A stretch of DNA of 64,000 nt from Sphingopyxis sp. JAI128 (GTDB lineage Bacteria > Pseudomonadota > Alphaproteobacteria > Sphingomonadales > Sphingomonadaceae): NCBI RefSeq assembly GCF_014207235.1, contig NZ_JACHDA010000002.1:372001-436000 (forward strand), read 5' to 3'. Positions within the stretch are counted from its first letter, which is position 1; the number at the start of each line of letters is the position of its first letter. A program made the position numbers and the translations under genes. Of this stretch, positions 27,245 through 35,186 are shown in pieces. The notes below the pieces were generated by a model that was not told the origin of the DNA, did no database searches, and was given only the letters and a program-made list of their open reading frames with translations.

Positions 27245-27377
27245 GATCCTCCCTGTCGCACAGCGATGGGGAGGTGGCGGCGGCGCAGCCGCCGACGGAG
27301 GGGCTATGACGCCGCCCCTCCACCACGCGCTGCGCGAACGGTCCCCCTCCCCATGCCCTGCGGGCGCAGGGAGGATC
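27245..27377 (+). repeat. Dispersed repeat, copy 2, between sufC and sufD
   Basis: 133-bp element with perfect 11-bp terminal inverted repeats GATCCTCCCTG (27245-27255) and CAGGGAGGATC (27367-27377). The interior carries GGTGGCGGCGGCGCAGCCGC and a reverse-type word. It fills nearly the whole sufC-sufD gap, and its right end provides the AGGGAGG Shine-Dalgarno of sufD. Same family as 22947-23105 and 48714-48940. Confidence 0.82.
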
Positions 27378-27379
27378 GC

Positions 27380-28108
27380 ATGACCGCCACCCTCCCCACC
27401 CGCCGCGATGAGGCCTGGCGCTATAGCGACATCGACGCGGTCGCCGCCGTGTGGCCGCTGCCTGCGCCCGAGTGCATCGTCGTGCCCGCGGGCGGCGACT
27501 TCCGCCGCGCGATCGTGCAGGATGAAGGCGCGATCCGGCAGATCGACATGAGCATTGGCAAGGGCGCGGCCGCGGCGCTGCATGTGCTCAACATCGGCGG
27601 CGCCTATGGGCGGATCGAACTCAACGTCACGCTCCACGAAGGCGCCGACTTCACCCTCGGCGCGGCGCAGATCGGCGGGGACGCGCAGAATCTCGAGATC
27701 ATCACCACCGTCACCCACGCCGAACCCGGCGCGACGTCGCGGCAGGTCGTGCGATCGGTGCTCGGCGGCACCGCGACCGGCACCTACCTCGGCAAGGTCG
27801 CCGTCGCGCGCGATGCGCAAGCGACCGACAGCGAACAGGATGTGAAGGCGATGCTGCTCGAGCGCAGCGCGACCGCCAACGCCAAGCCCGAGCTCGAAAT
27901 CTTTGCCGACGACGTCAAATGTGCCCACGGCTGCGCGATCGGCGAACTCGACGCGATGAGCCTCTATTATCTTCAGTCGCGCGGACTACCGCCCGCCGAG
28001 GCGAAGAAATTGATGCTGCAGGCGTTCGTTGCCGGCGTGTTCGATGGCGCTGAAGACGAGGAGCAGTTGCAGGCGCTCGCGCTTGCGAAGCTGGGAGAGC
28101 TGGTGTGA
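27380..28108 (+). CDS. sufD: SufD, Fe-S scaffold subunit
   Basis: 242-residue SufD, shorter than typical SufD proteins (often 300-430 residues) because the N-terminal helical part is reduced. Seen: the N-terminal RRDEAWRYSDID motif, the beta-helical core, and the C-terminal signature FADDVKCAHGCAIGELDAMSLYYLQSRG with the His and Cys used in the SufB-SufD interface. Start: ATG 27380 with AGGGAGG upstream, both lying at the end of the repeat element. Its stop overlaps the sufS GTG start. Confidence 0.94.
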   Translation: MTATLPTRRDEAWRYSDIDAVAAVWPLPAPECIVVPAGGDFRRAIVQDEGAIRQIDMSIGKGAAAALHVLNIGGAYGRIELNVTLHEGADFTLGAAQIGGDAQNLEIITTVTHAEPGATSRQVVRSVLGGTATGTYLGKVAVARDAQATDSEQDVKAMLLERSATANAKPELEIFADDVKCAHGCAIGELDAMSLYYLQSRGLPPAEAKKLMLQAFVAGVFDGAEDEEQLQALALAKLGELV

Positions 28109-29286
28109 GCACCGCGACCGCCCTCCGCACTTTCCCCGACGTGCGCGCGGATTTCCCCGGCCTGACTCCCGGCTGGCACTATCTCGACACCGCCGCGACC
28201 GCGCAGAAGCCGCAGGCGGTGATCGACGCGACGGTGAACGCGATGGGCCGCGACTATGCGACCGTGCACCGCGGCGTCTACGCGCGCTCGGCCGACATGA
28301 CGCTCGCCTATGAGGCGGCACGGCGGCGGATCGCGGCATTTATCGGCGCGAAGGAAGAGCAGATCGCGTTCGTGCGCGGCGCGACCGAGGCGATCAACCT
28401 TGTCGCTTACTCGCACCCGCGCAAAGGCCGGGTGCTGCTGTCGGTGCTCGAACATCACAGCAATATCGTGCCTTGGCAGCTCGCGGGCTGGCAGGTCGAT
28501 GTCTGCCCGCTGACCGCCGACGGCTGCATCGATCTCGACGCTGCCGAGAAGCTGCTGACCCCCGAACACACGATGGTCGCCTTCGCGCATGTCTCGAACG
28601 TGCTCGGCAGCCCGCTCGACGTCGCACGCGCGGCAAGCCTTGCGCATCGCGTCGGCGCCGAATTGCTGATCGACGGATGCCAGGCGGTGCCGCGCCTGCC
28701 CGTCGATGTCGCGGCATTGGGCTGCGACTACTACGCCTTCTCGGGCCACAAGCTCTACGGTCCGACCGGGATCGGCGTGTTGTGGAGCGACAAGCTCGAT
28801 ACGCTCCCGCCGTGGCAGGGCGGCGGGTCGATGATCGACCGCGTGACCTTCGCCAAGACGAGCTATGCCCCCGCCCCCACCCGCTTCGAGGCGGGCACCC
28901 CCGCGATTGTCGAGGCGATCGGGCTCGCGGCGGCGGTCGACTATGTCGAGGCGATCGGCATCGACGCGATCCATGCGCACGAGGCCGCATTGGTGACCAG
29001 CTTGCGCGAGCAGCTTGCCCGCAAGAATAGCATCACGCTCTATGGCCCTGAAAATAGTACCGGAATCGTCAGTTTTGCGATGGCGGGGGTTCATCCGCAC
29101 GACATCGGCACTATCTTGGACGAAAGCGGGGTCGCGATCCGCGCCGGGCACCATTGCGCACAGCCGCTGATGGAGCATCTGGGTGTCCCCGCGACCGCGC
29201 GCGCAAGCTTCGGTGTGTACAACAATGACGACGATGTGGCGGCGCTGATCGACGGCCTCGCCCGCGTCGAGAGGATTTTCGGATGA
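28105..29286 (+). CDS. sufS: Cysteine desulfurase SufS
   Basis: 393-residue PLP enzyme that removes sulfur from cysteine for cluster assembly. Seen: HRGVYARSADMTLAYE, SVLEHHSNIVPW with the PLP-stacking histidine, ELLIDGCQAVPRLPVDV, the PLP lysine Lys216 in YAFSGHKLYGPTGIGVLW, and the persulfide cysteine Cys351 in IRAGHHCAQPLMEHLG. These mark group II desulfurases. Start is a GTG overlapping the sufD stop. No sufE gene is seen nearby, so the sulfur acceptor is encoded elsewhere or another partner is used. Confidence 0.97.
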   Translation: MSTATALRTFPDVRADFPGLTPGWHYLDTAATAQKPQAVIDATVNAMGRDYATVHRGVYARSADMTLAYEAARRRIAAFIGAKEEQIAFVRGATEAINLVAYSHPRKGRVLLSVLEHHSNIVPWQLAGWQVDVCPLTADGCIDLDAAEKLLTPEHTMVAFAHVSNVLGSPLDVARAASLAHRVGAELLIDGCQAVPRLPVDVAALGCDYYAFSGHKLYGPTGIGVLWSDKLDTLPPWQGGGSMIDRVTFAKTSYAPAPTRFEAGTPAIVEAIGLAAAVDYVEAIGIDAIHAHEAALVTSLREQLARKNSITLYGPENSTGIVSFAMAGVHPHDIGTILDESGVAIRAGHHCAQPLMEHLGVPATARASFGVYNNDDDVAALIDGLARVERIFG

Positions 29287-29765
29287 GCGAGGACCGCATG
29301 AGCGAGACCGGGATCAGGGTCGAGGAAGTGGAAAGCGTCGAACCGCCGCCGAAGGCGCGCGTCGAGGATGTCGAGACCGCGCCCGAGAAGCTGGAGCGCA
29401 AGCGCGACTATCTGGAAGGCTTCCTCGCAGCCAAGCCCGCCGAGGTCGCCCCTGGTGCGGTCGGCGGCGACCTGTATGAAGCCGTGATCGATGCGCTCAA
29501 GGAGATTTTCGACCCCGAAATCCCGGTGAACATCTACGACCTCGGCCTGATCTACAATGTCGAGATCGACGAGGGCCATGTGATGGTCACGATGACGCTG
29601 ACGACGCCGCACTGCCCGGTCGCCGAATCGATGCCCGCCGAAGTCGAACTGCGCGTCGGCGCGGTGCCCGGCGTCGGCGATGCCGAGGTCAACCTCGTCT
29701 GGGATCCGCCGTGGTCGCCGCAGAATATGAGCGACGAAGCGCGGCTCGAATTGGGAATGTTGTGA
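29283..29765 (+). CDS. sufT: SufT-like MIP18 (DUF59) Fe-S assembly protein
   Basis: 160-residue protein of the MIP18/DUF59 family involved in Fe-S cluster maturation. Seen: an acidic, low-complexity N-terminal extension (about 1-60), then the domain core EIFDPEIPVNIYDLGLIYNV and TLTTPHCPVAESMPAEVE with the conserved cysteine, ending in VWDPPWSPQNMSDEARLELGML. ATG overlaps the sufS stop, and its own stop overlaps the next start (TGATG), so it is inside the operon. Confidence 0.94.
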   Translation: MSEDRMSETGIRVEEVESVEPPPKARVEDVETAPEKLERKRDYLEGFLAAKPAEVAPGAVGGDLYEAVIDALKEIFDPEIPVNIYDLGLIYNVEIDEGHVMVTMTLTTPHCPVAESMPAEVELRVGAVPGVGDAEVNLVWDPPWSPQNMSDEARLELGML

Positions 29766-30121
29766 TGACCGAAACAAAGACCCGCGCCCGTCCGGCAGCC
29801 GTAACGCTCACCCCCGGCGCCGAGGAACGCATCGCGAAGCTGATGGCGGCCGCGCCCGAGGGCGCCATCGGCGTCCGGCTATCGACTCCGCGCCGCGGCT
29901 GTTCGGGGCTCGCCTATTCGGTCGATTATGTGACCGAAGAGCAGAAGTTCGACGAGAAGATCGAAACACCGGGCGGCATTTTCTACATCGATGGCGCGTC
30001 GGTGCTCTATCTGATCGGCAGCGTCATGGACTGGGTCGAGGATGATTTTGCCGCGGGCTTCGTGTTCGAAAATCCGAACGCCAAGGGCGCGTGCGGCTGC
30101 GGCGAGAGTTTTACGGTCTGA
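29765..30121 (+). CDS. sufA: A-type Fe-S carrier protein (SufA/ErpA family)
   Basis: 118-residue A-type carrier that receives clusters from SufBCD and passes them on. Seen: the three ligand cysteines Cys46 in RRGCSGLAYSVDY, and Cys110 and Cys112 in AKGACGCGESF, plus GIFYIDGASVLYLIGS. Start: ATG overlapping the sufT stop; the in-frame upstream extension lies antiparallel to nothing but overlaps sufT and is unlikely. Last gene of the suf operon. The SufA name is from context; ErpA or IscA paralogues cannot be excluded. Confidence 0.94.
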   Translation: MTETKTRARPAAVTLTPGAEERIAKLMAAAPEGAIGVRLSTPRRGCSGLAYSVDYVTEEQKFDEKIETPGGIFYIDGASVLYLIGSVMDWVEDDFAAGFVFENPNAKGACGCGESFTV

Positions 30122-30126
30122 ATCCC

Positions 30127-30565
30127 GTGCAGGTCCGCCCCGCGCGGATAAGCGACATGCCCGCATGGGCGGCGATGCGGGCGCGGCTGTGGCCCGATGC
30201 CGATCCGGTCGAGATGGCCGACGAGCTCCCCGCCATGCTGGAAGACGGGGCGCTGTGGAATTTCATCCTGTTTGACACGAACGAGCGGACGATCAGCATG
30301 GCCGAGGTGCGCCTGCGTGACATGTTCGACGGGTGCGACGTCGCCCCCTATCCACATGTCGAAGGGCTGTGGGTTGCGCCCGATCACCGCCGGACCGGCG
30401 GCGCCCGCGCGCTGCTCGACGCGATCGAGGCGCGCGCACTTCAGGAGGGCCACGACTGGATCGGGTCCGATGTCGAATTTACCAACGATATCAGCCAGCA
30501 CTGGCACCGCGCCAACGGTTATAGCGAAGCCGCGCGCATCATCCTTTATTCGAAAAAGCCTTTAG
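30127..30565 (+). CDS. AAC(6')-like GNAT acetyltransferase, probable 1-nt frameshift at the 3' end
   Basis: About 146-residue GNAT protein resembling aminoglycoside 6'-N-acetyltransferases. Seen: RPARISDMPAWAAMRARLWP, DGCDVAPYPHVEGLWVAPDHRRTG with the acetyl-CoA loop, and WIGSDVEFTNDISQHWHRANGYSEAARIILY, which matches the family's SDa-N-S---H-alGF-E pattern. Odd: in the frame read, no stop follows the expected end (YSKKPL), and the frame continues for another 350 codons antisense to the next genes. Loss of one A from the A5 run at 30553-30557 would give YSKSL-stop at 30563. So this is either a sequencing or real frameshift, or an elongated protein. Start GTG 30127 is chosen from family alignment. 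True activity on drugs is unproven. Confidence 0.7.
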
Positions 30566-30600
30566 CTCCGCGCGCCTCACGCCGCCCCGGGGTCAGGACC

Positions 30601-31317
30601 CTAGCGGCACACCGACCAGCCCGCCGTCCGCACCGCCATGTCGAGGTGGAAATGGTCGGCGTGGGCCCGATTATAATCGGGCGACAGCACCGTGCCGAAG
30701 AGGCCGCACGAACCGTCGCGTACCGCGCGCAGAAATTCGCTTCTCCGGTCGCCATCGTCCCAATCGTTGATCAGCGAAATGCGCGTCCCGTCGGAAAGCA
30801 CGAAGGCCGAAATGTCGATCGCGTTCGCAGTGGAATGTTCACTCTGCGCTTCGCGCCCCGCGATCTTGCGGCAGTTATAGCTGCCCAGATTTTCGATTTC
30901 GACGACCCTTTGGCCGAAATATTCACGGGCGAGCCGCTGGACGACATCGCGCGTCCACAGCGTCATGGCGGCGGTCACCGCGCAGCCCGGTGCGGCATTT
31001 GCGGGGCGCATGGTCGGGACAAGGCGATTGCCCGTCAGCACCATGCGCTGGCTCGCGCGGCATTCGCCTTCCCCGATCGGCGGGCGGCGTTCATACCCCT
31101 CCCCCGCCCGATCGAAGGCGGCGAAACAAGCCGCATCGTCGCTTACCAGCGCGCGCAGCTTGCCCTCGGTCGCCCAGCCCTGCGGGTGCGCCAGTTCGAA
31201 CCGCGCCGCTGGATTGTGCTGGGGGTTCGCGCGCAGCCATTCCATCGCGCGGATCGCGCCGATGGTCAGCAGCAGCGCAAGGCCGAAGCCGATGAGATAG
31301 GGGCGCGCATTCTTCAC
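30601..31317 (-). CDS. Extensin-like C-terminal domain protein
   Basis: 238-residue exported or membrane-anchored protein of the extensin-like family (PF06904-type), related in its metal site to LAS/M15 peptidases. Seen: one N-terminal membrane segment (YLIGFGLALLLTIGAIRA), GCAVTAAMTLWTRDVVQ, the His/Asp motif SEHSTANAIDISAF, and the C-terminal HADHFHLDM. Cysteines at SYNCRK, DGSCGLF and WSVCR may form disulfides. Start is a GTG at 31317 close behind GGGAGG. Probably acts on the cell wall; inferred from the fold only. Confidence 0.88.
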   Translation of the reverse strand: MKNARPYLIGFGLALLLTIGAIRAMEWLRANPQHNPAARFELAHPQGWATEGKLRALVSDDAACFAAFDRAGEGYERRPPIGEGECRASQRMVLTGNRLVPTMRPANAAPGCAVTAAMTLWTRDVVQRLAREYFGQRVVEIENLGSYNCRKIAGREAQSEHSTANAIDISAFVLSDGTRISLINDWDDGDRRSEFLRAVRDGSCGLFGTVLSPDYNRAHADHFHLDMAVRTAGWSVCR

Positions 31318-31354
31318 AGCCCTCCCTTGGCGGCTCGCGCCGCGCCGGGCAAGA

Positions 31355-32761
31355 TCAGAGCGGCTGGAAACGCACGGTCAGCCCGTCCTTGGGGCGCGGG
31401 ATGGGCAGCACCTGCCATTCGGGCGCATAACCCTCTGCCACCTCGATACGGTGCGTCGTCACCACATGATGGAAGAATATTTTCGCCTGCATATAGGCAA
31501 AATGCAGCCCCAGGCACATATGCGCGCCGCCACCGAAGGGGACCCACGCATATTTGTGGCGCCCGCGCGCAACCTCAGGCGAAAAGCGCATCGGATCGAA
31601 TCTATCGGGTTCGGGCCAATGCTCCTCCATCATGTGGGTGAATGCGGGGCTGACCCCGACCGACGTGCCCGCCGGGATGCGATAGCCGCCATATTCGAAA
31701 TCCTTGAGCGCGCGGCGCGGGAAGCTCGGCACCGGGGGCACGAGCCGCAGCGCTTCCTTGAACGCCCATTCGGTCATTTCGAGCTGGCCGAGGCTGTTGT
31801 GCCCGACTCCCTCGCCCGCGGGAGCCACGGCGAGCATTTCTTCGCGCAGCTTGTCCTGCCATTCGGGGTGGCGCGCCAGCTCCCAGACCAGCGTGGTGAT
31901 CGAACTGGTGATGGTATCGTGCGCCGCCATCATCAGGAAGTTCATATGGTCGACGATCGCCTCGACCGACATATATTCGCCGTCATCATCGCGTGTGCGG
32001 CAGATCTGGCTGAACATGTCCTCGCCCGTGCCCTCGCGCCGCTCGGGGACCATCCGGCTGAAATAATCGACCAGATAGGCACGCCCCTTCGCGCCGCGGC
32101 CCATCGCGGTGAAGGGCAAGGGCACGCGCACGACACCGATCGACGCCTGCACCATGTCGACGAAGGCCTTGTTGACCTTGTCCGCCTCCGGCCCCCAGGG
32201 AATGCCGAGGAAGCTGGTTGCGGCGAGGTCGAGCGTCAGCTCCTTGATCGCGGGATAGAATTTGAAGGTCTTGCCGCTCCATTGGCCGATGCGGCCCTTG
32301 ATCCCTTCATTGAGCGATTCGGCATAGTGGCGCATCGGTTCGGGCTTGAACGCCACCGACAATATCTTGCGGTCGGCGCGATGCTTTTCGAAATCCATCA
32401 GCATCAGCCCGCGCGGGAAGAGCAGGTTGAGCACCGGACCCCAGCCCTGTTCGGACGAGAAGATCTTGTCGCGGTCGAACATGACGAGCTCGTTCGCTTC
32501 CGGCCCGTGCAGCGCGACGCTGCGCCCCCCGAAACTGTTGTTGCGATAGACGCGGCCATATTTGGCGACCATGCGGCGCGTGAAGGCGGGATAATCGCGG
32601 AGTTGTTCGAGCGTGTTGCCGATGACCGGCATGCCGTCCTCGCCCGGGATATGATCGATCGCGCTGTCGGGATTGCGCGGCAACCAGTGCCGCGTGTCGG
32701 GACCGAAGCGCTTTTCGGACCACAGGCTCTTCGCAGGCTGGATATTCGTCGGCGCGTTCAT
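31355..32761 (-). CDS. Cytochrome P450
   Basis: 468-residue haem monooxygenase, soluble. Seen: the I-helix oxygen-binding segment MMAAHDTITSSI, the ExxR motif in KEALRLVPPVPSF, and the haem loop FGGGAHMCLGLHFA with the cysteine ligand. Start ATG 32761 with AAGGA 8 nt upstream, giving MNAPTNIQPAKSLW; an in-frame start at 32851 would add 30 residues. No ferredoxin or reductase gene is adjacent, so its electron donor is encoded elsewhere. The substrate is unknown. Confidence 0.94.
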   Translation of the reverse strand: MNAPTNIQPAKSLWSEKRFGPDTRHWLPRNPDSAIDHIPGEDGMPVIGNTLEQLRDYPAFTRRMVAKYGRVYRNNSFGGRSVALHGPEANELVMFDRDKIFSSEQGWGPVLNLLFPRGLMLMDFEKHRADRKILSVAFKPEPMRHYAESLNEGIKGRIGQWSGKTFKFYPAIKELTLDLAATSFLGIPWGPEADKVNKAFVDMVQASIGVVRVPLPFTAMGRGAKGRAYLVDYFSRMVPERREGTGEDMFSQICRTRDDDGEYMSVEAIVDHMNFLMMAAHDTITSSITTLVWELARHPEWQDKLREEMLAVAPAGEGVGHNSLGQLEMTEWAFKEALRLVPPVPSFPRRALKDFEYGGYRIPAGTSVGVSPAFTHMMEEHWPEPDRFDPMRFSPEVARGRHKYAWVPFGGGAHMCLGLHFAYMQAKIFFHHVVTTHRIEVAEGYAPEWQVLPIPRPKDGLTVRFQPL

Positions 32762-32883
32762 CGGTCCATCCTTGTCCGTCAAGTTCCAAACCCGAGGTAA
32801 CGCACTACTGACACTGTTGCAAGTAAGCGCTTTCACCGGGCGGGACACCATTCACCGCAAATTCAACTCGACTCGCGCAATTT

Positions 32884-32922
32884 GGGGTCCAAGGTGCCGG
32901 GTCGCGTCCGTTGGACCCAAAA
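32884..32922 (+). promoter_or_regulatory. Leader hairpin before the Gly/Pro/Arg-rich lipoprotein gene
   Basis: TTTGGGGTCCAA and TTGGACCCAAA are inverted copies (one bulged G), 18-nt loop, ending where the AAGGA Shine-Dalgarno begins. The hairpin could mask or expose the ribosome binding site. Function is inferred. Confidence 0.4.
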
Positions 32923-32932
32923 GGAAAAAACT

Positions 32933-33817
32933 ATGGCGAAGAGTATGAAGCGCCCCCTCTCGATCGCGCTTGGCGCGCTCGCGACGACCACGCTCGGCGG
33001 CTGCTATTATGGCGACGTCTATGGTGCAAGCTACGCCTCGGGCGGCGACTGCGCCGCGCGCTATGGCAACGCTTATTACGGCTATGACGGCTATGCATAT
33101 GACGACGGCTATGGATATGATTGCTACGATGCCTCGGACTATGGCAGCGGATTCGTCAATATCGGTTTCGGCGGCGGCTGGTACGACAGCTATTATTATC
33201 CCGGCTATGGCCTGTGGATGTTCGACAACTACCGCAACCGCTATCCGCTCCGCGGCCAGTATCTGAACTATTGGGGCGGGCGCCGCGCCTGGTGGAAACA
33301 TCATGGCGGTCGCAAGGATTGGAAGCCGGGACGCCCCGGCTGGCACCATGGCGATCGCGACGGTAAACCCGGCGACGGCAGGCCGGGACGCCCCGGCGGC
33401 TGGAACCGCGGTGACCGCGACGGCGACCGCCCGGGCGCCACGCGCCCCGGCCGCGGCAACCCCGGAACACCCCCCGCGGCCGGCAATCCCGGCCGGCCGG
33501 ACCGGGGGCCGGGACGTCCGGGCCGCCCCGGCGGCTGGAACCGCGGCGACGGCCATCCCGACGGACCGCGCGGCCCGCGTCCCGGCCGCGGCGCCGGCAA
33601 TCCCGGCGCACCCCCTGCCGCCGCCGTGCCGGGACGCCCCAGCGGTGGACCGGGCACCGTCCGGCCGCGACCCGAACGCCCGGCTCCCGTCGCCAGTCCG
33701 CCGCCCGCCGTGCGGCCAGCGCCGGCCGTCCGGCCGGAGCCTGCTGCGCGCGAAAAGCTGCGGACCCTGCGCCCGGCCACGGCGCCCAACCGCAACGGAC
33801 GCGTCCGCAAGGATTAG
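32933..33817 (+). CDS. Low-complexity Gly/Tyr then Gly/Pro/Arg-rich predicted lipoprotein
   Basis: 294-residue protein with a lipoprotein-type signal (LSIALGALATTTLGGCYYGD; Cys is the likely lipidation site), a Gly/Tyr/Asp-rich middle with repeated YGYDGYAYDDGYGY-type words (about 25-85), a WGGRRAWWKHHGGRKDWKPG stretch, and a long C-terminal region of Gly/Pro/Arg repeats (GRPGGWNRGDRDG occurs twice with variants). It ends RNGRVRKD. Start ATG 32933 has AAGGA 7 nt upstream. Likely a cell-envelope surface protein; no enzymatic motif seen. Its stop overlaps the convergent symporter gene by 4 nt. Confidence 0.85.
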   Translation: MAKSMKRPLSIALGALATTTLGGCYYGDVYGASYASGGDCAARYGNAYYGYDGYAYDDGYGYDCYDASDYGSGFVNIGFGGGWYDSYYYPGYGLWMFDNYRNRYPLRGQYLNYWGGRRAWWKHHGGRKDWKPGRPGWHHGDRDGKPGDGRPGRPGGWNRGDRDGDRPGATRPGRGNPGTPPAAGNPGRPDRGPGRPGRPGGWNRGDGHPDGPRGPRPGRGAGNPGAPPAAAVPGRPSGGPGTVRPRPERPAPVASPPPAVRPAPAVRPEPAAREKLRTLRPATAPNRNGRVRKD

Positions 33818-35139
33818 GAAGACGTGTCGGCGGGTACGGGTTTCGTCGCGCCCGCCGATACGACCGTCGCGGCGACGAGATCGCCGATGACGTTCAATGT
33901 CGTGCGGCACATGTCGAGGAAGCGGTCGACGCCGAGGATCAAGCCGATGCCTTCGGGCGGGACGCCGACCGACGCGAGGATCAGCGCAATCACCGGGAGC
34001 GAGCCCGCCGGAACCCCCGCCGTACCGATCCCGCCCAGGATGCAGACGAGCATTACGACGACCTGTTGCTGAAGCGTCAGGTCGATACCGAAAAATTGCG
34101 CGAGGAAGATTACCGTCACGCCCTCGAACATCGCGGTGCCGTTCTGGTTCGCGGTCGCGCCGATCGTCAGCACGAAGCGCGCAACCTTGTCGGGAAGCCG
34201 AAGGCGATCGTGCGCGACGCGCAGCGCGGTGGGCAGCGTCGCGTTCGACGAGGCGGTCGCGAACGCCATGACAAAGGCCTCCTGCGTCTCGCGAAAAAAG
34301 GCGACCGGCGATTTTCCGGCCAGCGTCTTGAGCAGGATGGGAAAGACGATGAACATCTGGATCGCGAGCGCCAGCAGCACCACGCCGACAAAAGCCGACA
34401 GGCGGACGATCAGGTCCCAGCCGAATTGCGCGGCGAGGTTGAACATGAAACAGAAAACCGCGATCGGCGCCAGCCGGATGACAAGGCCGATCAGCTTCAT
34501 CACCACATCGAACACGCCCTCGATCACCGTCTTCAGCGCTTCGGTCTGCCGCGTGCGAACGAGCATCAGCCCGATGCCGAAAAACAGCGCGAAGAACATC
34601 ACCGCCAGCACGTCGTTCGCCCCCATCGCCGCGAATATATTATCGGGGACGATCGCGACGACGGCATCCATTCCGGTCTTTGCCTCGCCAGCGCGATCGG
34701 CGATCGCCTGCGCGCCCGCGGCGCCTTCGGCCATCAGCGAGCGCGCGAGCGCCGGATCGACTCCCGCGCCAGGCTGGATCGCGTTGACCACCGCCAGGCT
34801 GACGATGACCGCGATGGTCGAAACCGCGATTGTGTAAACAAGGGTGCGAAGGCCCACCGTTTTCAGCGCGCGCATTTCGCCCATCTCGGCCACGCCGACG
34901 ATCAACGCCGATACGAGCAGCGGGATAACGAGCATGAAAAGCAGCCGCAGGAATATCTGGCCGAGCGGCCCGGTCACATAGGTGGTCAGCCCCTCCACCC
35001 ACGCCGCGTCGGGAGCGCCATAATGGACCGCAAGCCCCGCGATCAGCCCGGCGAGAAAGCCGATAAGCATCCGCCAGCGCAGTTGGCGGGCGCGGACTTC
35101 ATCGCGCGCGGCCTGATCGATTGTCGTGGCTTCGGCCAT
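33814..35139 (-). CDS. Dicarboxylate/amino acid:cation symporter (DAACS family)
   Basis: 441-residue inner-membrane symporter of the GltP/DctA family, moving dicarboxylates or acidic amino acids with H+ or Na+. Seen: eight or so hydrophobic segments, the serine-rich hairpin FATASSNATLPTAL, the substrate loop TIGATANQNGTAMFEGV and the C-terminal DRFLDMCRTTLNVIGDL. Start ATG 35139 has GGGAG upstream. A paralogue lies immediately upstream, 48 bp away on the same strand, so the two may be co-transcribed. Confidence 0.93.
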   Translation of the reverse strand: MAEATTIDQAARDEVRARQLRWRMLIGFLAGLIAGLAVHYGAPDAAWVEGLTTYVTGPLGQIFLRLLFMLVIPLLVSALIVGVAEMGEMRALKTVGLRTLVYTIAVSTIAVIVSLAVVNAIQPGAGVDPALARSLMAEGAAGAQAIADRAGEAKTGMDAVVAIVPDNIFAAMGANDVLAVMFFALFFGIGLMLVRTRQTEALKTVIEGVFDVVMKLIGLVIRLAPIAVFCFMFNLAAQFGWDLIVRLSAFVGVVLLALAIQMFIVFPILLKTLAGKSPVAFFRETQEAFVMAFATASSNATLPTALRVAHDRLRLPDKVARFVLTIGATANQNGTAMFEGVTVIFLAQFFGIDLTLQQQVVVMLVCILGGIGTAGVPAGSLPVIALILASVGVPPEGIGLILGVDRFLDMCRTTLNVIGDLVAATVVSAGATKPVPADTSS

Positions 35140-35186
35140 AATGTGCTCCCTGCTCGCCCCCATGTGGGCGGGCCGAAGCTCGCGCG

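Noticed and set aside
30566..31641. 350-codon extension of the AAC(6')-like frame
   Set aside because: It is antisense to the extensin-like gene and P450 gene; a 1-nt frameshift explains the missing stop better.
32884..32922. Riboswitch before the lipoprotein gene
   Set aside because: Only one simple hairpin is visible, with no conserved aptamer pattern.
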